Shown here: piece by piece, positions 1-9,339 of the stretch
Position numbering within the stretch: position 1 is the first letter of the stretch
How the letters are laid out: each line of letters opens with the position of its first letter
Source of the DNA: Caproicibacterium sp. BJN0003
GTDB taxonomy: Bacteria > Bacillota > Clostridia > Oscillospirales > Acutalibacteraceae
Direction: 5' to 3'
Length of the DNA stretch: 64,000 nucleotides
Assembly (NCBI RefSeq): GCF_026314295.1
Contig: NZ_CP111108.1
Coordinates: 372,001-436,000, forward strand
The notes under the pieces: generated by a model
Databases searched by the model: none
Told to the model about the DNA's origin: nothing
Seen by the model: only the letters and a program-made list of their open reading frames with translations
Program-made: the position numbers and the translations under genes

Positions 1-1
1 G

Positions 2-61
2 GTCTGTTTTGATCCTATTACGGAGAAAGCCTATCAGAAGGCGTTGCAAGAATTATCCTAA
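2..61 (+). CDS. 3' end of an unidentified gene entering from the left edge
   Basis: One frame is open from the window edge to a TAA at 59-61 and reads VCFDPITEKAYQKALQELS. The composition looks coding. The stop lies 13 bases before the stop of the convergent ATPase gene, a normal convergent layout. Too little is present to name a family. Partial at its 5' side; a chance open frame cannot be excluded. Confidence 0.4.
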   Translation, partial: VCFDPITEKAYQKALQELS

Positions 62-74
62 TCACTTTTGTTAT

Positions 75-2582
75 TTAATGAGAAAGATGTTTAATAGGTT
101 CATACCAGAAAACAGAAATTGCCGCGAGAAAAATGCATACAAAAAACTGAGAAATCGGCAGAGGAGAGAGCTTTAAAAAAGTGCATAAGGGAGAATTAAG
201 CATTAGAAGAATGAGAAGAAGTGTCCCGAGAGCGGAAAACTGTATGACTCGATCTCGCAGAAACGTTCCCATTTCTTTAAAAGTCCAGCCTCGGTCGAAA
301 GCGGAGAGCAGCACCAAAAAGAAATTGGCAGCCATTAGAATGCAGAGCCCAATGGAGCGGGCAAAGGCGGCATTTTCGTGTAAATGATTCAAATAAAAGA
401 CGTAAGAACCGAACGATACCAGAAACAAAATAAATCCCTGTAAGAAACTTTTTCCGAGAAGATGGTGCGAAAGCAGAGAGCTTTCTCTTTTTCTTGGGAA
501 CTGTTTCATAAGATTAGGCTGTGCCGGCATGCGCTCTAAGACTAAAGAACAGGTTGGATCGATTAAAAGCTCTAAAAGCATAATGTGGACGGGCAGCAAA
601 AAGAGAGAGTCAGGCAGGATCCTCAGAACCGGCATAAAGATCGCCGAAAGCGCAATTGGAATGTGAATGGTAAAGATATAGCTTACAGCTTTGCGAATGT
701 TCTCATAAATTCTGCGGCCGTCGTGAATTGTTTCAACAATAGTAGAAAAGCGGTCATCCATTAAAATTAGATCGGCAGCTTCCCGGGAGACTTGATTCCC
801 CTTTTTCCCCATGGAAATACCAATATCTGCATATTTTAGAGCTGGTGCATCATTTACTCCATCCCCGGTCATCGCAACGACTTCCCCATTTTTTCGAAGT
901 GCCTCTATAATTCGCATTTTGTGGGAAGGAATCGTACGGGCAAAGACAGAACTTGTTTTGACAACTTCTAAAAGTTGCGCTTCGTTCATTTGATCCAACA
1001 TGGCTCCGGTGATAGCGTGATTCGTACTTTGTATCCCGACTTCTTGAGCAATTGCGCAGGCAGTTAAGGGACTGTCTCCGGTAATCATTAAAACACGGAT
1101 TCCTGCGCTGCGGCAGTTTTCAATATCCTGCTTGATGGATTCCCGCGGTGGGTCACAAAGCCCAATCAGTCCAGCAAATTGGGGGCGGCATTCTAAAATC
1201 GTTTTTGGGACCAGTTCCGATTCTTCTAAAATTTGAATGGCAGCTGCAATGACCCGCAGACCGGATTTTGAAAGAGCTTCATATTTTTTGCGGGCGGCTT
1301 CAAGAGTCGTCTGAGAAGGTTGGCAGAGCTTTAACATTTGTTCCGGACTGCCTTTTAATGCAATTTCAATGTGACCGTTTCGTTTCCAGACGTGTCCCAT
1401 GATTTTGAGATGGTCAGTAAGAGAGTATTCTGCAAGAAGTTCTCCGCGGGAAAAAGGATCAACTAAAATATTTTGTTCTCTGCAGAAACGCAGCATTGCT
1501 TTTTCCATCGGATCATAAGGCGGTGTTTCACATCCTAACCCCATGATTTCGGCAAGATAAGACTGATTTATGTTAACTGGCCAAAGTGTTGTTACCTTCA
1601 TTTCATTTTTTGTGAGGGTCCCGGTTTTATCTACGCATAAGACCGAAACGGCGCCTAGCGTTTCTACGCTGGAAAGCTTTCGCACCAGTGCATGTTTTTT
1701 GGCAAGCCGCCATGCGCCCATTGAGAGAAAAACCGTTAAAACGACGGGAAATTCTTCCGGAATCATTGCCATCGAGAGCGTGATGCCGGAGAGCAGACTT
1801 TCCGTTAAACGCTCACGTAACGAAAAATCGGAAAGATTCCAAAAGGTTAAAAGAGTGACCAGAACAAAAAGGCCCATGGTAAGGATGGCACAGCTTTTGA
1901 TTAGTTTGGCAGTTTGAGATTGAAGCGGCGTTGGCTTTTCCGGTGCCTGAGAAATGGCGGTACCGATTTTTCCATATTCCGTAAAACGCCCTGTGCGTTC
2001 TACAAAAACAGCAGCGCTTCCGCGCGTTACCAGAGTTCCTGCATAGCAGCTGTCTCGGCGAAAATAAAATTCGGAAAAATTATTTTCCAAAAATGGAACT
2101 TTTGATATTGCTTCTGTTTCTCCGGTCAGTGTCGATTCATCTGTCATAAAATCGGAACATTCTAGAATTCGTCCATCCGCAGGAATTTTATCTCCTTCGA
2201 AAAGCAGCATCCGGTCACCGGGGACCAAATCACAGCTTGAAATTTTTTGCTCCTTTTCGTCCCGAATGACCGGAATTTGGGGCGCTGAAAGTTCACGCAA
2301 AGCAGAAAGTGTCCGATCGGTTTTCCATTCTTGGATACTGTCGATTGTGATCATGCCGCCTACAAAGATCAGCATGGTTCCGCCGTCCTGTGGCTTTCCG
2401 AGAAAAAAATACAGCGCTGCTGTTATAAGGAGCAAAAGAAACATCGGTTCTTTTAAAACTTTTAAAAATTTTCGCAAAGGACAATTTTTTTGCGAAATGG
2501 AAAGTTCGTTCTTACCATAAATTTTAAGTCGCTTTTCAGCTTCCTCGGAGGAAAGTCCTCGGTACTGCGAAAAGTCATTCAT
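75..2582 (-). CDS. Cation-translocating P-type ATPase (P2/Ca2+-ATPase-like)
   Basis: An 835-residue integral membrane ion pump that would couple ATP hydrolysis to export of a cation, by family Ca2+ or a related ion. An N-terminal cation-ATPase domain with the usual GLSxxEA start (residues 8-30) is followed by the actuator TGE (154-156), the phosphorylation motif DKTGT with Asp318, and the hinge TGDGVNDAPAL in the C-terminal half. Transmembrane segments lie near 45-85, 230-290 and in the last 200 residues. The membrane-4 motif is PEEFP (275-279), not the PEGL of SERCA pumps, so Ca2+ specificity is uncertain. The start is an ATG with GGAGG seven bases upstream. Monocistronic, convergent with the gene fragment at the left edge. 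Confidence 0.93.
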   Translation of the reverse strand: MNDFSQYRGLSSEEAEKRLKIYGKNELSISQKNCPLRKFLKVLKEPMFLLLLITAALYFFLGKPQDGGTMLIFVGGMITIDSIQEWKTDRTLSALRELSAPQIPVIRDEKEQKISSCDLVPGDRMLLFEGDKIPADGRILECSDFMTDESTLTGETEAISKVPFLENNFSEFYFRRDSCYAGTLVTRGSAAVFVERTGRFTEYGKIGTAISQAPEKPTPLQSQTAKLIKSCAILTMGLFVLVTLLTFWNLSDFSLRERLTESLLSGITLSMAMIPEEFPVVLTVFLSMGAWRLAKKHALVRKLSSVETLGAVSVLCVDKTGTLTKNEMKVTTLWPVNINQSYLAEIMGLGCETPPYDPMEKAMLRFCREQNILVDPFSRGELLAEYSLTDHLKIMGHVWKRNGHIEIALKGSPEQMLKLCQPSQTTLEAARKKYEALSKSGLRVIAAAIQILEESELVPKTILECRPQFAGLIGLCDPPRESIKQDIENCRSAGIRVLMITGDSPLTACAIAQEVGIQSTNHAITGAMLDQMNEAQLLEVVKTSSVFARTIPSHKMRIIEALRKNGEVVAMTGDGVNDAPALKYADIGISMGKKGNQVSREAADLILMDDRFSTIVETIHDGRRIYENIRKAVSYIFTIHIPIALSAIFMPVLRILPDSLFLLPVHIMLLELLIDPTCSLVLERMPAQPNLMKQFPRKRESSLLSHHLLGKSFLQGFILFLVSFGSYVFYLNHLHENAAFARSIGLCILMAANFFLVLLSAFDRGWTFKEMGTFLRDRVIQFSALGTLLLILLMLNSPLCTFLKLSPLPISQFFVCIFLAAISVFWYEPIKHLSH

Positions 2583-2683
2583 AAAAAAACCTCCGGAAGT
2601 TTGGTCGTTTTAGTTAAAAAATTTCCATCTATCTTATGCGGAAACTTTTTAAATGGTATCTTGTCCGGAGTTTTTATTTAAAG

Positions 2684-2726
2684 CCAAGGAAGCCCACAAC
2701 TGTAATACAGCTGTGGGCTTCCTTGG
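2684..2726 (-). terminator. Strong inverted repeat, probable terminator after the hydratase operon
   Basis: A 15-bp perfect stem (2684-2698 with 2712-2726) carries an inner CTGT/ACAG stem. It lies just beyond the stop of the minus-strand hydratase gene. On the minus strand the hairpin is followed by CTTTAAATAAAAA, not a clean U-run, so termination is likely but not textbook. Confidence 0.5.
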
Positions 2727-2754
2727 TACAAAAAAAGGTAAGAAGAAGGCTAAA

Positions 2755-5022
2755 TTAATGGTTGCGGTAGTAATTGATCAGGCAGCCGGCGACAATAATT
2801 TGACGTTCGGCTTCAGTTAAAACACCGGTGGAGACGGAAAATTTGGTAACAGTGCCGTCAGTTTTGACAGCATATGCTGGAAAACTGGGCTTGTTTTCAA
2901 GAACAGCCTGCCGTACACCGGGAACAAAGAGATAATCACCCAGCTCGAATACCTCAGGATTTTCTACGAGGAAGGGAGTCATACCCCAGTTGATGCAGTT
3001 GGAGCGATAACGCTTGGTGGCATAGGCTTTAGCAAAGTTAGCAAACGCACCCATCACTCTCTGACAGGAGGCAGCTTGTTCACGTGCAGAGCCATCACCG
3101 GGCATATTGGCAAAGATTGTGGAGCCAATATCGGTGTTCTCGGGGTCGTTTTTGATACCGGCTGCAGTTAGAGCAGCGTAAACTGCTTTTACTTCATCGG
3201 AGAGACCTTTGCCGGTTTCACGGTCACGTTCCTGCTGACGCATTACCTTACTACGGGAGACATATTGAGGATCACGACGAGATAAAGCAAATTCGGAAAG
3301 ACGCTCAGGATTGGAGCGGTAGGAAGAAGTTTCGCCTGAGGGGATCAACTCGTCAGTAGTGGTAACAGGATCAGTAATGTAAGAACAGACTTTTACCAGC
3401 AAATCATCGGTCAGAGGAGGCTGTGCAGGCCAATCCTTAATGTTGGGGCCGAATTTCAATTCAGTCTTAGGTTCAGGCTTTGTCCAGCCGTTGTAAACCC
3501 TCTTTTTATAGATGTTGCCATCAAATTTGTACTCAGGATTGGTATACTCAACCTCGATATCGGTTGCGGCGGTCAGTTTACCGCCGTTTGCGGCAGTGGC
3601 TGCAATAGAGCGTGCGTCCATAAGAGCAACAGCTGCCATCTGACCTTCGCCAGGCTTGGAGCCTTCGCGGTTTGGAAAGTTTCGCGTGGTATGGCGGATG
3701 GAAAACTCGCCGTTTGCAGGGGTGTCACCTGCACCGAAGCAAGGCCCACAGAAGCATTCGCGCATGATGGCACCGGCAGAAACGAGATCGGCAGCTCTGC
3801 CGTTCTTTATAAGTTCAGCCAAAGCAGGCATGGAGCCTGGGTAGATACTTAGCGTGAAAGCACCGTTTCCGCAGCTCTTGCCTCTGAGAATGTCGGCGGC
3901 AGCACAGATATTATCAAAGGTACCACCTGCACAGCCTGCAATTTCGCCTTGTTCTACCCAGATAGCACCGTCGTGGTACTTGCTGACAATGTCCATTTTT
4001 GCGCCCTTTATCTGCTTGTTGGCATTCTCCTGAACAAGATGCAGAATGTCCGCGGCATTTTTCTGCAGCTCATGGATGGTGTAGGTGTTGGAGGGGTGCA
4101 TGGGCATTGCAATGGTGCATTCCACTGTGGAAAGGTCAATGTAAACACAGCCGTCATAATAGGCAACGTCAGCGGGTTTGATTTCTTTATAAGCTTCGGG
4201 ACGGCCATGAATCGTAAAGTACTTCTTTGTTGTTTCGTCCGTGACCCAGATGGAGGACCAGCAGGTAGTTTCAGTGGTCATAACGTCAATGGCGTTGCGG
4301 TACTCAATTGGAAGATTTTTAATACCGGGGCCGACAAATTCCATGACTTTGTTCTTTACATATCCGTTCTTATAAACAGCGCCGCAGATCGAAAGTGCGA
4401 CATCATGAGGGCCCACACCGGGCTTGGGGGCCCCGGTCAGATAGATCGCAACGACACCTGGACGGGCAAAGTCATAGGTTTTGCCGACAAGCTGTTTTGC
4501 AAGCTCACCGCCGCCCTCACCAATCGCTAGAGTGCCAAGAGCACCATAACGGGTATGAGAGTCGGAGCCGAGGATCATACGTCCGCAGCCTGCCATGGTT
4601 TCGCGGTTGTAAGAGTGAATGTTTGCCATGTTGGTGGGAACATAGATACCGCCGTACTTATGAGCAGCAGAAAGGGCAAACTTGTGGTCATCCTCGTTGA
4701 TCGTACCGCCTACAGCACAGAGAGAGTTGTGACAATTTGTCAGAACGTAGGGCAGTGGGAACTCGGTCATTCCGGAGGCACGGGCAGTCTGGATAATACC
4801 AACATAAGTAATATCGTGTGATGTCATAGAGTCGAACTTCAGCTGAAGTTTATCCATATGATCGGTGGTATTGTGGGCTTTAAGTATGCCGTAGGCCATG
4901 GTGCCTTTGGTGGCTTCTTCCTTAGAGACGGTCTTGCCGACAAGGCTGGGAAGCGCTGCACTGTCGGTGACGATGGTTTCACCATTTACGAGGTAAATAC
5001 TGGATTCATATAATTTAACCAT
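2755..5022 (-). CDS. Aconitase-family hydratase (YbhJ-like)
   Basis: A 755-residue cytoplasmic Fe-S dehydratase resembling the YbhJ branch of the aconitase superfamily; both domains are present. The three cysteines expected to ligate a [4Fe-4S] cluster are visible: Cys364 in AGCAGG, and Cys425 and Cys428 in CGPC. Other aconitase signatures include GSDSHTRYG (152-160) near the N-terminus. The start is ATG with AGGAG upstream. It is the last gene of an operon with a MatC-type carrier and a DUF6282 hydrolase. It therefore probably hydrates or dehydrates an imported di- or tricarboxylate or hydroxy acid and need not be the TCA-cycle aconitase. Substrate unknown. Confidence 0.85.
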   Translation of the reverse strand: MVKLYESSIYLVNGETIVTDSAALPSLVGKTVSKEEATKGTMAYGILKAHNTTDHMDKLQLKFDSMTSHDITYVGIIQTARASGMTEFPLPYVLTNCHNSLCAVGGTINEDDHKFALSAAHKYGGIYVPTNMANIHSYNRETMAGCGRMILGSDSHTRYGALGTLAIGEGGGELAKQLVGKTYDFARPGVVAIYLTGAPKPGVGPHDVALSICGAVYKNGYVKNKVMEFVGPGIKNLPIEYRNAIDVMTTETTCWSSIWVTDETTKKYFTIHGRPEAYKEIKPADVAYYDGCVYIDLSTVECTIAMPMHPSNTYTIHELQKNAADILHLVQENANKQIKGAKMDIVSKYHDGAIWVEQGEIAGCAGGTFDNICAAADILRGKSCGNGAFTLSIYPGSMPALAELIKNGRAADLVSAGAIMRECFCGPCFGAGDTPANGEFSIRHTTRNFPNREGSKPGEGQMAAVALMDARSIAATAANGGKLTAATDIEVEYTNPEYKFDGNIYKKRVYNGWTKPEPKTELKFGPNIKDWPAQPPLTDDLLVKVCSYITDPVTTTDELIPSGETSSYRSNPERLSEFALSRRDPQYVSRSKVMRQQERDRETGKGLSDEVKAVYAALTAAGIKNDPENTDIGSTIFANMPGDGSAREQAASCQRVMGAFANFAKAYATKRYRSNCINWGMTPFLVENPEVFELGDYLFVPGVRQAVLENKPSFPAYAVKTDGTVTKFSVSTGVLTEAERQIIVAGCLINYYRNH

Positions 5023-5049
5023 TGATTTTTTTACTCCTGTAAGATAGTT

Positions 5050-5089
5050 TTTATTTTCTGCTCAAAAACAAATTCGGACAGAAAATAAA
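5050..5089 (-). other. Intercistronic hairpin between carrier and hydratase genes
   Basis: An 11-bp perfect inverted repeat (5050-5060 with 5079-5089) fills most of the 70-base gap between the carrier gene and the hydratase gene. No strong U-run follows on the minus strand. It could modulate the relative expression or stability of the downstream cistron. Confidence 0.45.
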
Positions 5090-5092
5090 GGA

Positions 5093-6406
5093 TCACATGA
5101 CCAGAGAAACAATCAGATTATAGACTGCACTGAGGCCAACGCTGACGGGAACAGCTACGAACAGCAAACGATTAAAGAGAGCGTTGCGTTCTTCCTCGTT
5201 GCCGCAGGAACCAAGGATCAAGCTGCCGCCGGAGGAGAAGGGGCTAATTGCAGAGCTTTGCGCACCGAGAACCGTGCAGGTGAAAAGGACTGCAGGGTTC
5301 AGACTGGTAGCAGCTGCCAGCGCGGGAATAAGTGGGAACAAAGCCGGGCAGACAACACCAGTAGTAGAACTGAAGAAGCTCATAATTGCCGCGACGATGG
5401 ACAATGCCATAGGAATGAGCCATGTAGGAACGTTGCTGCCGATCCAGTTGGAGAGCATGGTGATAGTACCTGCTTTAACTGCAACAGCAATCAGCATACC
5501 GGCACCGGCAATCATAAGAATGGTATTCCACGGAATCTTTGCAATGATTTCTTTCTGAGGAGCAAGCTTCATCAGAAGAGCGATGACGGCAAAGATGATT
5601 GCAACAAGGCCGACATCTATCTTGCCTGCGATGACAGAGAAGATCTTGACGCTGGGGGCAAGAAGCTTGAGAATGGGGAAGACCAGGACGACTGCCATCA
5701 TGATAAGGATGAGAGCCAGGGTCTTCCGCTGAACCTTATTATAGGCTTCGGGTTTTTCGAAAGCAACACCTTTGCCGATGTTGCGGTTAGACTTAAAGGC
5801 AAAACGGAAAAAGGTAATAATGATAAGGCTGGATATAATTGCGAGACCAAACATGGTCAGAGTGGCGGTAAAGTCATCAATGGGGGTAAGGTCGGGAGCG
5901 CCTTGATAAGCGGTGCCCATCAGACCGCGGAATATGACGCCAAGGGCTGCGGTTGGAAAGTCGCCGCCAGCGAGAGCGCCGCAGTTGATTGCGATAGCAC
6001 CGGTGAGCTTATCCATGTTTGCTTCTTCGCAAATCATAAGGGTGATAGGAGCGAGGAAGGCAAGAACGGTAAAGTAGGCAGCGCCCATAACGGAAAGAAT
6101 AACTGCAACAGCAAACAGTGCATAGGGTAAAATGCCGGGAAAGTTACGGCATGCATAAAGTAAGCTGCGTGAGATCTTTTCGAGAGTGCCGTTGGCAGCT
6201 GCCACGTTATAGAAGAGAGAAACTGCCAAAATGACAAACATCGTGCTGGTAGGCCAGAAGGCAATTAGGTCCTTAGGCTTGAGGCCCATCCAGAAGCAGC
6301 CGATGAGGTATGCAAAGACAAAGCAGAAAAAGCCGGTGTTGATATTTGTCTTGTAGCCAAGGTATACAGCTAGAGCAATGGCCAGGACGATTACTAAGCT
6401 CAGCAT
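5093..6406 (-). CDS. MatC-type dicarboxylate carrier (ion transporter superfamily)
   Basis: A 437-residue polytopic membrane protein with about 11-12 hydrophobic segments spread over its whole length. The N-terminal block resembles the dicarboxylate carrier MatC N-terminal domain, and the whole protein resembles ArsB/NhaD-type ion-coupled carriers. Two inverted halves are suggested by the similar SSTTGVVCPALFP region (about 345-357) and the GALAGGDFPTAALG region (about 142-155). Its place between the hydrolase (16-base gap) and hydratase genes suggests that it imports the operon's carboxylate substrate. The exact substrate (malonate, malate or other) cannot be read from the sequence. Confidence 0.8.
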   Translation of the reverse strand: MLSLVIVLAIALAVYLGYKTNINTGFFCFVFAYLIGCFWMGLKPKDLIAFWPTSTMFVILAVSLFYNVAAANGTLEKISRSLLYACRNFPGILPYALFAVAVILSVMGAAYFTVLAFLAPITLMICEEANMDKLTGAIAINCGALAGGDFPTAALGVIFRGLMGTAYQGAPDLTPIDDFTATLTMFGLAIISSLIIITFFRFAFKSNRNIGKGVAFEKPEAYNKVQRKTLALILIMMAVVLVFPILKLLAPSVKIFSVIAGKIDVGLVAIIFAVIALLMKLAPQKEIIAKIPWNTILMIAGAGMLIAVAVKAGTITMLSNWIGSNVPTWLIPMALSIVAAIMSFFSSTTGVVCPALFPLIPALAAATSLNPAVLFTCTVLGAQSSAISPFSSGGSLILGSCGNEEERNALFNRLLFVAVPVSVGLSAVYNLIVSLVM

Positions 6407-6422
6407 TTTTGATTCCTCCAGA

Positions 6423-7283
6423 TTATTTTTCTATCCCCAGCAGATTGCAGGGAGTATCATGAGTCATATAGCGGACCTGTTCTTCGGGAATACCATGGTC
6501 ATAGAGATACTGCATGTATTCGTGCATTGCAATTTCCCAGTGGGGATTTTCAGTTTGACCGCCGTCAGTATCTACCATTACGTTTTTGTAGCCAACGGTT
6601 TTGATAAGCTCAAGGTTGTCGGGTAGGTTGCTGCGATACTTGCCGCCGCCCATGTTCTGCGCATAACAGCGTTCAAGGATTACATCATAGTCTTTGACAA
6701 GGCGAACCTGATCTTCAATGCTCATACCGACAACCCACCATTCGGGATGAGTGATAACGATCTTTTTGACTCCAGCGTTGCGCGCGGCCTCTACAACTAC
6801 AAAAGCTTCTTCGGGGGAGATATGGGCTGTGCCCAGTACAGCATCATAGTCGTTAATGAGTTTAAAGACGTCCAGCATTTCGGGGACAACTTTGCCGTTC
6901 ACAACGGTATCTACACAGCCGTCGGTAGGTTTGCCCATCTTGACAAGGTGATTGCGGGCAGATTGAGTAGGCAGCCATACTACCTTTGCACCCAACTTAA
7001 GGGAATTTTCCACTGCAACGGGGTTAATGCCGCCGACACAGCGGTTGAGAGTGACAGCACCGAACATAGTAAAATCATTTTCTCCATGAACGATCTTGTT
7101 GTAGTGATTCACCAGCGCAGCACGACAGGAGGTGTCACCAAGATGTGTTTTGATGACAATGGCGCGCGCACCGACTTTTACGGCGGCATCACACAGCTCA
7201 AAGTCATCATAGGCTCGCAAACGCAGGTCTGGATTTGTGTGGACGTGCATATCGATCACGCCCTTCATTGAAAGTTCTGGCAT
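6423..7283 (-). CDS. DUF6282-type amidohydrolase-like protein
   Basis: A 286-residue cytoplasmic protein of the metal-dependent TIM-barrel hydrolase type. The N-terminal HVHTNPD (about 13-19) provides the HxH metal motif. Further candidate ligands are His in GTAHISPE, His in VITHPEWW and the DTDGGQ motif near the C-terminus. It is the first gene of the operon, with AAAGGA upstream of its ATG, and a LysR regulator is divergent from it. It likely performs a hydrolytic step on the substrate carried by the MatC-type transporter. The molecular reaction is unknown. Confidence 0.75.
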   Translation of the reverse strand: MPELSMKGVIDMHVHTNPDLRLRAYDDFELCDAAVKVGARAIVIKTHLGDTSCRAALVNHYNKIVHGENDFTMFGAVTLNRCVGGINPVAVENSLKLGAKVVWLPTQSARNHLVKMGKPTDGCVDTVVNGKVVPEMLDVFKLINDYDAVLGTAHISPEEAFVVVEAARNAGVKKIVITHPEWWVVGMSIEDQVRLVKDYDVILERCYAQNMGGGKYRSNLPDNLELIKTVGYKNVMVDTDGGQTENPHWEIAMHEYMQYLYDHGIPEEQVRYMTHDTPCNLLGIEK

Positions 7284-7307
7284 TTTTTTCCTTTCTCACA
7301 ATTGGAC

Positions 7308-7352
7308 TGATATTTGAAAAAACGATAGATTTTCTAGAAAGATCAAATATCA
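7308..7352. promoter_or_regulatory. Candidate LysR operator in the divergent intergenic region
   Basis: A perfect 10-bp inverted repeat, TGATATTTGA (7308-7317) and TCAAATATCA (7343-7352), encloses a second palindrome, TTTCTAGAAA (7331-7340). It lies 25-70 bases upstream of the hydrolase start and about 170 bases upstream of the LysR start. That position suits a LysR-type regulator controlling the operon. Confidence 0.5.
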
Positions 7353-7525
7353 ATCGGCTTTTTACCTAAAAATAGTATTGAAACTCTAATAATTTTATTA
7401 TATACTAGGGAAAAGTATTGTCAATTAAGACTTTAACATGGCACCAATCGGAAAAACCGATATTACATGTAAGGCCTCACAAATAAAAGTCCTTGCTTTT
7501 GTGCAACAATTAAAGAAAGGGGCAA

Positions 7526-8443
7526 ATGAATATGGAATTGAAAGAATTGGAGTATATTGTAACGATTGCAGAGGAAGGCGGAATTAGTAAGGCGGCACAA
7601 AAGCTATATCTTGCACAGTCAAGTCTGAGCCAATTCTTGGCTCGCTATGAGGCAGAGTTGGACACGAAACTTTTTGTTCGCACAGGCTCCGGCGTGCGTC
7701 CTACCATTGAGGGAGAAATATTTATTCGCAATGCGCGGCAAATGCTTCAGCAGTATCGACGTGTCAAAGAGGAACTTCGGGAGGCAGAATTGCCGAATGG
7801 CGGTCAGCTGATTTTTGGAATAAGCAGTTTTCGTGGAGCGGCGCTGATTCCCCCAGTGCTGCAGCGGTTTCGTACAGAATATCCAACCGTAAATGTGATT
7901 ATTTCTGAGCACGACAGTATTGTTCTGCAAAAAAAAGTTGCAGCAGGTGAGCTTGATATGGCATTGGTTGCATTTCCGGCTAATGAGTGTCCTCGAAAGG
8001 ATTCAACTGTTTTGCAGGATGAGGTTTGCCTTGTTGCCAATCGAGCACATCCCGTTATGGAGTTTGCCCATTATGGCCAGCTCAGCCGTCCGTGGATCGA
8101 TTTGAGGGATACTGCTAATTTTGAGTATTTGCTGTCTAAACGCAGCAATGTGCTGGGAGCAGTGGCCCAGCAGCAATTTAAAGAATATGGAATAAATCCT
8201 CCTGTTATCAATGAAAATTTGACGGCAGCCTTTGCCCAGTCCATGGCGGTTCATGGGCTGGGGTTGGCATTTACTTACGGCTCGTGTGCGGTACCTAGCG
8301 CAGATGTGGAATATTTTAGCTTGGGGAAAGAACGATATTTTGTAGATCTTGCTCTGATGTTTCCCCCGGATGGTTACCGCAGCCGTTCCAATCGAGCGCT
8401 TGAGGAAATGATTCGCGAATTCTTCAATAATGGAGATGTATGA
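7526..8443 (+). CDS. LysR-family transcriptional regulator of the hydratase operon
   Basis: A 305-residue regulator with an N-terminal winged helix-turn-helix (residues 3-62: MELKELEYIVTIAEEGG, then AAQKLYLAQSSLSQ) and a C-terminal periplasmic-binding-like effector domain (about 90-295). The start is ATG with AAGGGG upstream; a second ATG two codons later would give a very similar protein. It is divergent from the DUF6282-MatC-hydratase operon with an inverted repeat between them. By family behaviour it should activate that operon in response to the substrate or an intermediate. A terminator follows. Confidence 0.92.
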   Translation: MNMELKELEYIVTIAEEGGISKAAQKLYLAQSSLSQFLARYEAELDTKLFVRTGSGVRPTIEGEIFIRNARQMLQQYRRVKEELREAELPNGGQLIFGISSFRGAALIPPVLQRFRTEYPTVNVIISEHDSIVLQKKVAAGELDMALVAFPANECPRKDSTVLQDEVCLVANRAHPVMEFAHYGQLSRPWIDLRDTANFEYLLSKRSNVLGAVAQQQFKEYGINPPVINENLTAAFAQSMAVHGLGLAFTYGSCAVPSADVEYFSLGKERYFVDLALMFPPDGYRSRSNRALEEMIREFFNNGDV

Positions 8444-8487
8444 ATACGGCTGTATAGTTGAGAGAAACACTAGAATTATATAAAGAA

Positions 8488-8527
8488 ATGCGCCTGATTG
8501 TTTTCATAACGATCAGGCGCATTTTTC
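8488..8527 (+). terminator. Rho-independent terminator after LysR
   Basis: An 11-bp stem (8488-8498 with 8512-8522) with a GC-rich core, followed by a run of five T. Confidence 0.85.
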
Positions 8528-8610
8528 TATAATTATGAAAAGCCTTTTTAAGGGCTGTGCATACGATGCATTTAACAAAAGACTTTCATTTTAGTACGAA
8601 ATTTCAGCAA

Positions 8611-9339
8611 TCAGTTAATTTCCTGTCGGCGGAAAATTAAGAGCCCAGCAAAGAAGAATACGACTAAGTGAATGGCAGCGACCCATACAATGTTGATCAG
8701 CTGTTCTGGAGCAGTCGTTACAATGCTGTTTGTTTGCATAAAGAGGGTCAGTTCTTCAAACTTTAAGAAAATCGGATTTGCATAGTTCAAAAGTCGGAAG
8801 AGCAGTGCTGGAAAAACCAAAATTCCAAAATAGGAAATGCTGAACAGTGCATTCTTTTGGATAATGAAAGCTAAAGCAGTCGACAAGAAGCAGGCAGCAA
8901 TATAGCACAAAAAGGCAGTTCCAAGGTAGGGCATCAAATCAGAAAACGTCTGAGAAAAACTGCCGTCGGAGCGCATCAGCAGAAAATCGCTGGCCATATA
9001 TGCTCCGATCGTGATAATTCCGGTGATAAGACCAATGATAAGGGTACTGATTTGTTTTGCAAAATAGACTTTGCTCCGGGAGACTCCGGCTGCAATTGTA
9101 TTTTTTAGAGAATGCTCTTTATTTTCTTCTGCAGTTGTCATGTCGGAAAAAAGACAGACCAAAAACAGAGGGTAAACGAGAAGTTCCGAAATTAGTTGTA
9201 GTGCCTTTTCAACGGAACAGTCCGATTGAGCAACAATCACATTAACAAGAACGGCCAAACCAGCAAGGCAGATGATGATTACATAAAGATAGGCTCGATG
9301 AAATGACTTATAAAGATCAGCTTTGATCAGATTAAGCAT
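8611..9339 (-). CDS. ABC transporter permease (ABC-2 type)
   Basis: A 242-residue membrane protein with about six hydrophobic segments, of the ABC-2 permease type paired with BcrA-like ATPases. I chose the ATG at 9339 (MLNLIKADLYKSF) over an upstream in-frame codon because GGGAGGA lies just before it. Its first bases overlap the stop of the ATPase gene (ATGCTTAA), indicating translational coupling. With its partner it would form an exporter, in this subfamily often for antimicrobial peptides or lipids. The substrate is unknown. Confidence 0.85.
   Translation of the reverse strand: MLNLIKADLYKSFHRAYLYVIIICLAGLAVLVNVIVAQSDCSVEKALQLISELLVYPLFLVCLFSDMTTAEENKEHSLKNTIAAGVSRSKVYFAKQISTLIIGLITGIITIGAYMASDFLLMRSDGSFSQTFSDLMPYLGTAFLCYIAACFLSTALAFIIQKNALFSISYFGILVFPALLFRLLNYANPIFLKFEELTLFMQTNSIVTTAPEQLINIVWVAAIHLVVFFFAGLLIFRRQEIN

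Noticed and set aside
3949-4530. 193-codon frame antisense to the hydratase gene
   Set aside because: Shadow of the strongly supported aconitase-family frame; no ribosome site.
5258-6130. 290-codon frame antisense to the MatC-type carrier
   Set aside because: Highly biased composition (Asn, Asp, Gly, Lys) typical of the complement of a membrane protein gene.
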